Below, one piece after another: positions 1 through 8,452 of a stretch of DNA of 64,000 nucleotides. The DNA is taken from the NCBI GenBank assembly GCA_965247075.1, contig CBDFGK010000003.1, positions 310,001-374,000 on the forward strand, in the 5' to 3' direction. Every line of letters starts with the position of its first letter. The first letter of the stretch is position 1. The notes beneath the pieces were generated by a model. It worked only from the letters and a program-made list of their open reading frames with translations, was not told the origin of the DNA and did no database searches. The position numbers and the translations under genes were made by a program. The DNA is from CBDFGK01 sp965247075 (GTDB taxonomy: Bacteria; Pseudomonadota; Gammaproteobacteria; Pseudomonadales; Halieaceae).

Positions 1-683
1 TTCGGGTGCATTTGTAGAGCCGAAGCCGGGTTCCAGGCAGACACTGGCCCTTGGACCATCGCCTTGATTGCCTTTGATTTGCTCTCTCCAGTGGCCAGTA
101 ATACGACCATTCGTGCGTCCATGATAGTGCCAATGCCCATGGTGAGTGATAAGTGTGGCTGGCGCTCACCCTCTCCGAAAAAACGGGCATTGTCCTCAAT
201 CGTTTCACGAGTCAGTGTTTTGACCCGGGTGCGTGATGTAAGACAAGAAGTGGGTTCGTTAAAACCGATGTGTCCGTTGCGGCCGATTCCCAGCAACTGT
301 ATGTCGATACCATCTCTGTCACTGATTGCTTTTTCGTATTCCTCGCAGGCTCGTATGGGGTGAGCGGCATCTCCCTGGGGAACTCGCGTATTGCTCTTGT
401 CGATATCAATGTGGTCGAAAAATTCCTGATTCATAAAGTGGCGATAGCTCTGAGGATGCTCCGGGGGTAAGTCGAGGTATTCATCCAAATTAAAGGTGTG
501 CACCTGAGCGAAGGAGAGCTCGCCGGAGCGGTTGCGTTCGATCAACTCTCGGTACAAGCTGATCGGCGTTGTGCCCGTAGCGAGGCCAAACACGGAGTCG
601 GGCTTATGTTTCAGCTGCATGCTGAAAATATTGGCCCCATAACATGCCACATCTGCGGGCGTCTCGAGAATGACTACTTTCAT
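1..683 (-). CDS. nagB: Glucosamine-6-phosphate deaminase, partial (C-terminus beyond window)
   Basis: Cytoplasmic enzyme that converts glucosamine-6-phosphate to fructose-6-phosphate plus ammonia, the last step of N-acetylglucosamine use. The translation begins MKVVILETPADVACYGAN, has the family's FGLATGTTP phosphate-binding loop, FNLDEYLDL with the catalytic aspartate region, LLGIGRNGHIGFNEP, and ATGESKSKAI near the cut. About 227 residues are visible against roughly 266 in the family, so some 40 C-terminal residues lie outside the window. Its ATG overlaps the stop of nagA (ATGA), indicating translational coupling in a nagA-nagB operon. Confidence 0.95.
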   Translation of the reverse strand, partial: MKVVILETPADVACYGANIFSMQLKHKPDSVFGLATGTTPISLYRELIERNRSGELSFAQVHTFNLDEYLDLPPEHPQSYRHFMNQEFFDHIDIDKSNTRVPQGDAAHPIRACEEYEKAISDRDGIDIQLLGIGRNGHIGFNEPTSCLTSRTRVKTLTRETIEDNARFFGEGERQPHLSLTMGIGTIMDARMVVLLATGESKSKAIKAMVQGPVSAWNPASALQMHP

Positions 684-1861
684 TTAAGCTTCCTGATCCA
701 GTTTACAGCAGTGTTGACCTGATGTGATTGCTGTACTCCGGCAACCCAGGTGTTGTGGACCTTGAAATCACGGTCAAAATGAACAAAATCTGCTCGGTAA
801 CCGCTGGCAATTCGCCCAAGTTGATTCTCCAAGCCAAGGAAGCTAGCGGGATAAAGGGCGGCCATACGCAAACTTTCCTCCAAAGGCAGGCTCACTGAGT
901 TAGTGGTGATACGAACGGCATCGATCATGCCAATGGCAGAGCCTGCCAGTACTCCCTCGGAGTTGATCAGCCTGCCATCGCGCTCCTCAATTCGTTCGCC
1001 GTAAATTTCAAAAAATGGATCTTCGCCCCCCACGGTTGACATAGCATCGCTTACTAACATCAATTTACCCTGTGGTTTCATTCTGTGGGCTATTTGGATG
1101 CTGGCTGGGTGAACGTGATGCCCGTCTGTTATAACGCCCACCCAAGTACTGTCGCTATCCAACGCAGCACCGACAGTACCTGGCTCACGTGCCTCCAGCG
1201 CACTCATCGCATTGAATAGGTGAGTGAAGCCCTGTAAACCCTCGGCAATGGCGCTTTTGATCTGTTCATAACTGGCGTTGGTATGCCCGGCGCAAACATG
1301 AATGCCAGCTTCGACCAGCTCTCTTATCTGTCCCGGCAGGGCGTGCTCCGGGGCCAGGGTAACAATGACCTTTAGCTCACCAAGAGATGTCAGCCACTCA
1401 ATATCCTCTGCCAACGGGGGGCGTATCAGACTTGCCTTGTGGGTGCCGCGTTTGCCTACATCGAAGAATGGACCTTCAATATGGATGCCCAATACCCCCG
1501 CATTGCCAGCGGCCATTGCCTCGCGCACGGCGTCAATCCCAGCCTGCTGATTGTCACGAGTGTCGCTAATCAAAGTCGGCATCATGCCGGTGGTCCCGCT
1601 CGGACGATGCCCGGCAGTGATAGTGTCCACACTTTCGCGGCAAGGTGCGTTATTCAGCATTACGCCACCACCACCGTTGACCTGGATGTCAATAAATCCG
1701 GGAGCGAAAATACCCTCTTTCAGTATTGTTCTTTTTAGTGAGTCGGGCAACTCACTGCTGGGCAGAACCTGCACTATTGTATTTTCCTCAACAATGACAG
1801 CGTACTCATCGAGAAACTGATCTCCATCGAAGAGGGTTTTTGCCTGGATGGCATAGTTCAT
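680..1861 (-). CDS. nagA: N-acetylglucosamine-6-phosphate deacetylase
   Basis: Removes acetate from N-acetylglucosamine-6-phosphate to feed NagB. It is an amidohydrolase of 393 residues, the usual family length. Visible motifs are APGFIDIQVNGGGG near the N-terminus, HIEGPF (metal ligand region), CAGHTNA, THLFNAMS, and LMLVSDAMS with the catalytic aspartate. I chose the start at MNYAIQAKTLFDG because an upstream ATG would add only five unconserved residues lying within the regulator remnant. It overlaps nagB by 4 bases. A truncated LacI-type regulator reading frame runs directly into its start. Confidence 0.95.
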   Translation of the reverse strand: MNYAIQAKTLFDGDQFLDEYAVIVEENTIVQVLPSSELPDSLKRTILKEGIFAPGFIDIQVNGGGGVMLNNAPCRESVDTITAGHRPSGTTGMMPTLISDTRDNQQAGIDAVREAMAAGNAGVLGIHIEGPFFDVGKRGTHKASLIRPPLAEDIEWLTSLGELKVIVTLAPEHALPGQIRELVEAGIHVCAGHTNASYEQIKSAIAEGLQGFTHLFNAMSALEAREPGTVGAALDSDSTWVGVITDGHHVHPASIQIAHRMKPQGKLMLVSDAMSTVGGEDPFFEIYGERIEERDGRLINSEGVLAGSAIGMIDAVRITTNSVSLPLEESLRMAALYPASFLGLENQLGRIASGYRADFVHFDRDFKVHNTWVAGVQQSHQVNTAVNWIRKLK

Positions 1862-2126
1862 AGTGGAACTGGGCACGTCGAGTTACGCGTTACTAATTGT
1901 GGTCGAAAACCGTTGTCTGGCAGATCCTCGGGCTCGCCCCTAAGAAACGCGATCATTTTATGCCCCAGCTCCGTGAGGTAATTGGTAATATCGTAGGCAG
2001 TCTGAAAATCATCAACATAGATACAGGAACCCAATTTATCCGGCTCGCTAGAGGCGAATATAATTCGTACGAAGTTTATCTTTTTGGCTATCAATGTCAG
2101 GATCAATCAGAATACCCTGCTGCATA
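1858..2126 (-). pseudogene. Remnant of a LacI-family regulator (possible nagR)
   Basis: An 80-codon open stretch translates to the middle of a LacI/GalR sensor domain: FVRIIFASS, then SCIYVDDFQTAYDITNYL, then ELGHKMIAFLRGEPED. This corresponds to the family pattern of a conserved serine/arginine patch, a Y(I/V)DD aspartate pair and the LGH..I.F..G strand. The DNA-binding N-terminus and roughly the last 150 residues are missing. The frame breaks upstream at an in-frame TGA near 2107. LacI-type NagR repressors commonly control nag genes in marine gammas, so a lost nagR is a reasonable inference. The neighbouring insertion elements probably drove the loss. Confidence 0.6.
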
Positions 2127-2196
2127 GGTTTTGACAACTTAGCCCTGCCAGCTCTCGATAATGCTGAGCACTAACCAGTGAATAGATTACTAACTG

Positions 2197-3869
2197 GTGC
2201 CCATCCATAAATGGATGTTTTTTGAAAAAACACCCTGTTCCGGCCATGGGGTTCCGGTTCACAACTCTACCGGCTTATAAGCGGCCATACATTGACCAGG
2301 ATGGTCACCTTATGACCCATTACCCCGATTTTATGCCACAGATTACTGCTGCACAGCCCATAAGAGTACGGATATTGGGTTATCTGGGCCAACCCTTGTG
2401 TTTACCCGGAATCGAGCCGCGCCAAACGCATCAGGTTGTAGCTCAGAACCGAAGACCAGACATAAGCCTTGCAGCCATCAAACCCTTTCCAGTTTGCCTT
2501 CGTTGCACCAAAGGCTCGTTTTAGTTCTGAGATATTTCCTTCTACCCCCGCCCGGAATTTGCGCAATTGAGTAAACGTTTTCGATGTAACGCCCATGGCG
2601 TGAAGCGACAAACCGACCGGCTTATGGAAGACCACACGCTTAACACCCAGCCCCCTTCCTTGTGTCACATTTTCCTGGCTGGCATAGCCACCGTCAGCCA
2701 CGACCGAATGCGGTAGATGACCCAGCTTCGACCGATGAAAATGTAGCACTGGCATGAACAAACTGCTATCCGCAGGGTTCCCTTTTTCAATGGAGAGGTA
2801 GGTGATGAATCCGCTTTTCTCACTGCTCAGAGTAATCTTATGGCCATAGTGAACGTCACGAAACCCTTTGACGATAATGTCGGTGTGCGACTCGAATAAG
2901 CTTACGATTTTTTCTGATGAGTGGACGCTCTCTTTTTGGATGACACGACGCTCTGTTTGGTCGATGACTCTCAACGTCAAATCTCTGTACCGCTCCACCT
3001 GACTGATCCATTGCCTCTTCCTGGCAGAGTCACAGACATCCACCTTGACACATTTCAAGCCTCTGTCAACTTGCTTCAATACAACTCGGACAAGCTTCAA
3101 CAACTTCGGATACTGTGCTTCTTTGCCGGCATTTTTCGCGTTAAAAATCTGAAATGCCAGCGATTTCGAGGGTTTGCGCTGATCCGTAAAGCGGATTTTT
3201 ACCCCGGTGATATCTTTGCTTTTCGCCAACAACCGGCTGAGTACCCGAACACCATCATTAAGGAGTTGGCTGTCACGTGGCGGCGCAATATTACTGGCGA
3301 CAACAGTACTATCGATGCGCAGTTTATCCATCGACAACATGCCTGCTTTGAGCCAGCTAGCCGAGAGGGTTTCATGCACTTTTTCCAGTGTTTCTGGGCG
3401 GATACGCCGTATTGTTGACTGTAATCCGGATCGACCAGGCATCACTGTGGCGCGCAGACGGGCAAAAGTACGGTACGTCATCGAGTCCGACAAATGAAAC
3501 GCCAGTTGCTCGTAGCTGATGCGCAATAGCTGTTTCAATAACAGGCATCGAAATATATTTTCAACGGTTAAACCTGTTCGCCCCACCTTGGCTACCGACG
3601 CATCAATGAGATCGTCAGCGACCAGGAGCAATATTTCCGGGTGCTGATCCAGTCGATTCGACAATGCTTTAAGCCGAGTCCCAAATTCGTGTTCTGAGTA
3701 GTTTTCAAATATACTTGCCTGAGCAATGCGGGTTTCTCGCATGCGGAATCCTCTTGTTTTTTCCGGTTACTGTTTGTACCTTTAGCTTAACAAATTCAAG
3801 AGGATTTTTTAATGCCTTGCGAAAATATTTCCTTATATTTCAATGGATTGAGAGTTTATGGATGCGCAC
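2197..3869 (-). mobile_element. Insertion sequence, copy 1 of tandem DDE element (ISNCY/IS5-like)
   Basis: The ends are imperfect inverted repeats of 15 bases: GTGCCCATCCATAAA at the left and the complement of GTGCGCATCCATAAA at the right. Length is 1673 bp with a single transposase gene on the minus strand. This copy is clearly diverged from copies 2 and 3, both in the transposase and in the 200-bp non-coding tail. Left flank is TAACTG; the right flank TAACTA begins the spacer before copy 2. Confidence 0.85.
2402..3742 (-). CDS. DDE transposase of tandem element, copy 1
   Basis: 446 residues. The likely catalytic triad is visible as LRIDSTVVASNI (first Asp), VVADGGYAS (second Asp) and FRAGVEGNISELKRAFG (Glu), as in IS4/IS5-superfamily DDE transposases. 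The N-terminus (ASIFENYSEHEFGTRLKALSN) resembles transposases usually filed as ISNCY. The frame is intact, so it may be functional. It differs from copies 2 and 3 at many positions, for example RATVMPGRSGL against PNHLTPSRSGL, so it arrived or diverged earlier. The family name is uncertain; a comparison with ISfinder would decide it. Confidence 0.85.
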   Translation of the reverse strand: MRETRIAQASIFENYSEHEFGTRLKALSNRLDQHPEILLLVADDLIDASVAKVGRTGLTVENIFRCLLLKQLLRISYEQLAFHLSDSMTYRTFARLRATVMPGRSGLQSTIRRIRPETLEKVHETLSASWLKAGMLSMDKLRIDSTVVASNIAPPRDSQLLNDGVRVLSRLLAKSKDITGVKIRFTDQRKPSKSLAFQIFNAKNAGKEAQYPKLLKLVRVVLKQVDRGLKCVKVDVCDSARKRQWISQVERYRDLTLRVIDQTERRVIQKESVHSSEKIVSLFESHTDIIVKGFRDVHYGHKITLSSEKSGFITYLSIEKGNPADSSLFMPVLHFHRSKLGHLPHSVVADGGYASQENVTQGRGLGVKRVVFHKPVGLSLHAMGVTSKTFTQLRKFRAGVEGNISELKRAFGATKANWKGFDGCKAYVWSSVLSYNLMRLARLDSG

Positions 3870-3875
3870 TAACTA

Positions 3876-5045
3876 GTGTAGTGTCCTAAACAAACTAATC
3901 ATATATAATAGCCCCGGTTATTTGCCGGGGGCATCCGATGAACACAGCAGTAAAGATTCAGTTAACACCGGAAGAGGAAAACATACTAAAGAAAACGATC
4001 CGCAGCCGGAAAGCGCCTATACGCTTGATTGAGCGATCCAAAATCATTTGGATGGCATCAAAAGGGCATAGCAATATTGAGATAGCTGAGCAACTCAAAA
4101 TAACCGCGCATAAGGTTGGTCGCTGGCGAAACCGCTACGCTGTACACGGTTATGACGGCATCAAAAGAGAACTGCCCCGTGGCAAAAATCAAGGGGGTAG
4201 GAAGAGTGCAGATCAAGCCAGGTTGCGTTCCATAATAATCAAGATGACCACGCAGTCCAAACCGAAAGATGCGACACACTGGTCCACGCGAACACTGGCA
4301 AAAGAGTTGGGGACGACGCATAGTTTTGTAAATCGTGTGTGGCAGGAGTCCGGACTTAAACCGCATCTGCTGATGGGATTCAAAGTCAGCAATGATCCTC
4401 GGTTTGAGGAAAAGCTGGAAGATGTTGTGGGGCTTTATTTATCTCCTCCGGAAAATGCAGTGGTTTTCTGTGTTGATGAGAAATCTTCTATCCAGGCGTT
4501 GGATCGCACCCAGCCGGGCCTTCCGCTGAAGAAAGGGCGTGCCGGCACGATGACCCACGACTACAAGCGACATGGTACAAGTACGCTATTTGCAGCGTTA
4601 CATGTGGCGACTGGAGAAGTTATTGGACAGTGCAGGCAGCGACATCGGCATCAGGAGTTTTTATCTTTTCTAAAAACTGTAGAGAAGCAAACGCCGAAAG
4701 AAATGGAGTTGCACCTAATAGTTGATAACTACAGCACCCACAAGCACGAGAAAGTGAGGAGGTGGCTGTCGCGCAACAGGAGGGTAAGTCTTCATTTTAT
4801 TCCGACAAGTTCTTCGTGGCTCAACCTGGTGGAGCGCTTCTTCGGGTTGTTAACACAAAAGCAGTTGAAACGGGGTGTCTTTAATTCTGTTAAAGAGCTT
4901 GAGGCGGCAATCACGGAATTTATTGATCGGCATAACGAATCACCAAAGCCCTTCGTTTGGACAAAAAATGCGGAAGGGATATTGGAAAAGGTGGGCCGAG
5001 CCAAGGCGGTCTTGCAAAATGTATAGTATGTTTAGGACACTACAC
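3876..5045 (+). mobile_element. IS630-family insertion sequence
   Basis: The boundaries are perfect 17-bp inverted repeats (GTGTAGTGTCCTAAACA at the left, its complement at the right). A duplicated TA flanks it at 3874-3875 and 5046-5047, as expected for the IS630/Tc1 group, which targets TA. Removing the element and one TA restores the 6-bp spacer TAACTA between tandem copies 1 and 2. It therefore inserted after that tandem junction had formed. Confidence 0.95.
3938..5026 (+). CDS. IS630-family transposase
   Basis: 362 residues. An N-terminal helix-turn-helix region (IEIAEQLKITAHKVGRWRNRY) is followed by a DDE catalytic domain with VFCVDEKS (first Asp), LIVDNYSTHK (second Asp) and SSWLNLVERFF (Glu). 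These are the classic IS630 signatures. The start ATG lies about 60 bases inside the left inverted repeat. The single intact frame fills the element, so it is likely active or recently so. Confidence 0.95.
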   Translation: MNTAVKIQLTPEEENILKKTIRSRKAPIRLIERSKIIWMASKGHSNIEIAEQLKITAHKVGRWRNRYAVHGYDGIKRELPRGKNQGGRKSADQARLRSIIIKMTTQSKPKDATHWSTRTLAKELGTTHSFVNRVWQESGLKPHLLMGFKVSNDPRFEEKLEDVVGLYLSPPENAVVFCVDEKSSIQALDRTQPGLPLKKGRAGTMTHDYKRHGTSTLFAALHVATGEVIGQCRQRHRHQEFLSFLKTVEKQTPKEMELHLIVDNYSTHKHEKVRRWLSRNRRVSLHFIPTSSSWLNLVERFFGLLTQKQLKRGVFNSVKELEAAITEFIDRHNESPKPFVWTKNAEGILEKVGRAKAVLQNV

Positions 5046-5047
5046 TA

Positions 5048-6719
5048 GTGCCCATCCATAAACGACTGTTTTTTTGAAAAACACCCTGTTCTAACCGTGA
5101 GTGTCCCAGGCCACAACTCTCCGGGCTTATGAGCGGCCATAAATCGACCGGTACAGTCACATTAGGGCCCCTTACCCTGGATTTATGCCACAGATTACCG
5201 CTGCACAACCCAAAAGCGTACAGATATTTGGCTCTCAGGGCCAACCATTGTGCTAGCTGGAGTCGAGCCGTGCCAAACGCATCAGATTATAGCTGAGAAC
5301 CGAGGACCAAACATAAGCCTTGAACCCATCCAACCCCTTCCAAGTGGCCTTCGTTGCACCAAAAGCCCTTTTTAATTCCGAAATATTTCCTTCTACGCCT
5401 GCCCTGAAATGACGTAATCGATCAAAGGTTTTTGATTGCACGCCCATTGCCCGAAGCGATAGGCCAACCGGCTTATGGAAGACGACTCGCTTCACTCCGA
5501 GGCCTCTGCCTTCTGTCACATTTGCTTGGCTGGCATAGCCGCCATCAGCGACTACCGAACCGGGAAGACGACCCAGTTTTGACTGGTGGAAATCGAGTAC
5601 TGGAATGAACAGGTCCGTATCCGATGGATTCCCTTTTTCAATGGAGAGGTACGTGATGAATCCACTTTCCTCACTGCTTATATTAATCTTATGGCCATAC
5701 TGAACGTCTCGAATTCCTTTAACGATAATGTCAGTGTGCGACTCGAATAAACTGACAATTTTTTCTGATGAGTGAACGCTCTCTTTTCGAATGACACGGC
5801 GCTCTGTTTGATGGATGACTTTGAGTGTTAAATCCCGATACCGCTCCACTTGATCGAGCCATTTTTTCTTTTGGTCAGAGTCAGGGGCGCCCGCCTTGAT
5901 TTTCTCCAGGCTTCTATCGACTTGTCTAAGTACAACTCGGACACATTTCAATAATTTTGGATAAAGCGCTTCTTTTCCAGTATTTTTTGCGTTAAAAATC
6001 TGGAATGCCAGTGATTTTGATAACTTCCTCTGATCTGTAAATCGATTTTTTACTCCCGTTACATTTTTACTTTTCGCCAACAATCGGCTTAGCACCCGAA
6101 CGCCATCATTCAATAGTTGGCTGTCACTGGGCGGCGCAATATTACTGGCAACAACCGTACTATCGATGCGTAATTTATCCCTCGACAAAATACCTTCTTT
6201 CAGCCAGTTGTCCGATAGGATCTCATGCACCTTTTCCAAGGTCTCCGGTTTGATACTTCGTATCGTTGACTGCAATCCTGACCGACTGGGTGTCAAATGA
6301 TTCGGCAGTCTTGCGAACGTTCGGTAGGTCATCGAATCTGACAAATGGAACGCCAGTTGCTCGTAGCTGATACGCAATTGTTGTTTCAATAACAGGCATC
6401 GAAAAATACTTTCAACACTGAAGCCTATTCGTCCCACCTTTGTTGCCGATTGGCTCACCAAATCATTGGCGATCAAGGCCAGTATTTCCGGGTGCTTATC
6501 CAGGAGGTTTGACAGTGATCTGAGTCGGGTTCCAAATTCGTGTTCTGAGTAGTTTTCAAATATACTTGCCTGAGCTACGCGGGTTTCTCGCATGCTGAAT
6601 CCTCTTGGTTGTTTTGTTTTTGTTCGCACCTTTAGCTTAACAAATTCAAGAGGATTTTTTAATGCCTTGCGAATAAATTTCCTTATATTTCAATGGATTG
6701 AGAGTTTATGGATGCGCAC
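5048..6719 (-). mobile_element. Insertion sequence, copy 2 of tandem DDE element
   Basis: 1672 bp, same terminal repeats as copy 1. It is separated from copy 3 by exactly TAACTA (6720-6725). By eye it differs from copy 3 at only three positions: near 5713 (GIRDVQ against GFRDVQ), near 6181 (LSRDKL against LSMDKL) and near 6600. This indicates a very recent duplication. Confidence 0.9.
5253..6593 (-). CDS. DDE transposase of tandem element, copy 2
   Basis: 446 residues from MRETRVAQASIFEN, the start shared with copy 1; a longer frame begins 12 codons earlier but those residues are not present in copy 1. DDE signatures match the other copies (LRIDSTVVASN, VVADGGYAS, GVEGNISELKRAFG). An unusual arginine replaces methionine just before the first catalytic aspartate block (LSRDKLRIDST), which may or may not affect activity. 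Confidence 0.88.
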   Translation of the reverse strand: MRETRVAQASIFENYSEHEFGTRLRSLSNLLDKHPEILALIANDLVSQSATKVGRIGFSVESIFRCLLLKQQLRISYEQLAFHLSDSMTYRTFARLPNHLTPSRSGLQSTIRSIKPETLEKVHEILSDNWLKEGILSRDKLRIDSTVVASNIAPPSDSQLLNDGVRVLSRLLAKSKNVTGVKNRFTDQRKLSKSLAFQIFNAKNTGKEALYPKLLKCVRVVLRQVDRSLEKIKAGAPDSDQKKKWLDQVERYRDLTLKVIHQTERRVIRKESVHSSEKIVSLFESHTDIIVKGIRDVQYGHKINISSEESGFITYLSIEKGNPSDTDLFIPVLDFHQSKLGRLPGSVVADGGYASQANVTEGRGLGVKRVVFHKPVGLSLRAMGVQSKTFDRLRHFRAGVEGNISELKRAFGATKATWKGLDGFKAYVWSSVLSYNLMRLARLDSS

Positions 6720-6725
6720 TAACTA

Positions 6726-8397
6726 GTGCCCATCCATAAACGACTGTTTTTTTGAAAAACACCCTGTTCTAACCGTGAGTGTCCCAGGCCACAACTCTCC
6801 GGGCTTATGAGCGGCCATAAATCGACCGGTACAGTCACATTAGGGCCCCTTACCCTGGATTTATGCCACAGATTACCGCTGCACAACCCAAAAGCGTACA
6901 GATATTTGGCTCTCAGGGCCAACCATTGTGCTAGCTGGAGTCGAGCCGTGCCAAACGCATCAGATTATAGCTGAGAACCGAGGACCAAACATAAGCCTTG
7001 AACCCATCCAACCCCTTCCAAGTGGCCTTCGTTGCACCAAAAGCCCTTTTTAATTCCGAAATATTTCCTTCTACGCCTGCCCTGAAATGACGTAATCGAT
7101 CAAAGGTTTTTGATTGCACGCCCATTGCCCGAAGCGATAGGCCAACCGGCTTATGGAAGACGACTCGCTTCACTCCGAGGCCTCTGCCTTCTGTCACATT
7201 TGCTTGGCTGGCATAGCCGCCATCAGCGACTACCGAACCGGGAAGACGACCCAGTTTTGACTGGTGGAAATCGAGTACTGGAATGAACAGGTCCGTATCC
7301 GATGGATTCCCTTTTTCAATGGAGAGGTACGTGATGAATCCACTTTCCTCACTGCTTATATTAATCTTATGGCCATACTGAACGTCTCGAAATCCTTTAA
7401 CGATAATGTCAGTGTGCGACTCGAATAAACTGACAATTTTTTCTGATGAGTGAACGCTCTCTTTTCGAATGACACGGCGCTCTGTTTGATGGATGACTTT
7501 GAGTGTTAAATCCCGATACCGCTCCACTTGATCGAGCCATTTTTTCTTTTGGTCAGAGTCAGGGGCGCCCGCCTTGATTTTCTCCAGGCTTCTATCGACT
7601 TGTCTAAGTACAACTCGGACACATTTCAATAATTTTGGATAAAGCGCTTCTTTTCCAGTATTTTTTGCGTTAAAAATCTGGAATGCCAGTGATTTTGATA
7701 ACTTCCTCTGATCTGTAAATCGATTTTTTACTCCCGTTACATTTTTACTTTTCGCCAACAATCGGCTTAGCACCCGAACGCCATCATTCAATAGTTGGCT
7801 GTCACTGGGCGGCGCAATATTACTGGCAACAACCGTACTATCGATGCGTAATTTATCCATCGACAAAATACCTTCTTTCAGCCAGTTGTCCGATAGGATC
7901 TCATGCACCTTTTCCAAGGTCTCCGGTTTGATACTTCGTATCGTTGACTGCAATCCTGACCGACTGGGTGTCAAATGATTCGGCAGTCTTGCGAACGTTC
8001 GGTAGGTCATCGAATCTGACAAATGGAACGCCAGTTGCTCGTAGCTGATACGCAATTGTTGTTTCAATAACAGGCATCGAAAAATACTTTCAACACTGAA
8101 GCCTATTCGTCCCACCTTTGTTGCCGATTGGCTCACCAAATCATTGGCGATCAAGGCCAGTATTTCCGGGTGCTTATCCAGGAGGTTTGACAGTGATCTG
8201 AGTCGGGTTCCAAATTCGTGTTCTGAGTAGTTTTCAAATATACTTGCCTGAGCTACGCGGGTTTCTCGCATGCTGAACCCTCTTGGTTGTTTTGTTTTTG
8301 TTCGCACCTTTAGCTTAACAAATTCAAGAGGATTTTTTAATGCCTTGCGAATAAATTTCCTTATATTTCAATGGATTGAGAGTTTATGGATGCGCAC
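6726..8397 (-). mobile_element. Insertion sequence, copy 3 of tandem DDE element
   Basis: 1672 bp and nearly identical to copy 2. The right flank is TAGCTAGTGCCC, which resembles the TAACTA spacer followed by the element's own left tip (GTGCCC). This looks like a target preference for a TA(A/G)CTA(G) context or a trace of a further lost copy. Confidence 0.9.
6931..8271 (-). CDS. DDE transposase of tandem element, copy 3
   Basis: 446 residues counted from MRETRVAQAS. All three catalytic blocks are present, and the residue before the first Asp block is methionine as in copy 1 (LSMDKLRIDST). The frame is intact. Because the copies are in direct orientation, homologous recombination between them could delete or amplify the array. 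Confidence 0.88.
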   Translation of the reverse strand: MRETRVAQASIFENYSEHEFGTRLRSLSNLLDKHPEILALIANDLVSQSATKVGRIGFSVESIFRCLLLKQQLRISYEQLAFHLSDSMTYRTFARLPNHLTPSRSGLQSTIRSIKPETLEKVHEILSDNWLKEGILSMDKLRIDSTVVASNIAPPSDSQLLNDGVRVLSRLLAKSKNVTGVKNRFTDQRKLSKSLAFQIFNAKNTGKEALYPKLLKCVRVVLRQVDRSLEKIKAGAPDSDQKKKWLDQVERYRDLTLKVIHQTERRVIRKESVHSSEKIVSLFESHTDIIVKGFRDVQYGHKINISSEESGFITYLSIEKGNPSDTDLFIPVLDFHQSKLGRLPGSVVADGGYASQANVTEGRGLGVKRVVFHKPVGLSLRAMGVQSKTFDRLRHFRAGVEGNISELKRAFGATKATWKGLDGFKAYVWSSVLSYNLMRLARLDSS

Positions 8398-8452
8398 TAG
8401 CTAGTGCCCTGGAGACGCGTGCTCTCTGTAGCATTGGTGCGCCGGCGCAGCT

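Noticed and set aside
5032..5244. 70-codon minus-strand frame in the tail of the tandem element (repeated at 6719-6922)
   Set aside because: It spans the element boundary and spacer. It is present only because copies 2 and 3 share the same non-coding tail, and copy 1 does not preserve it.
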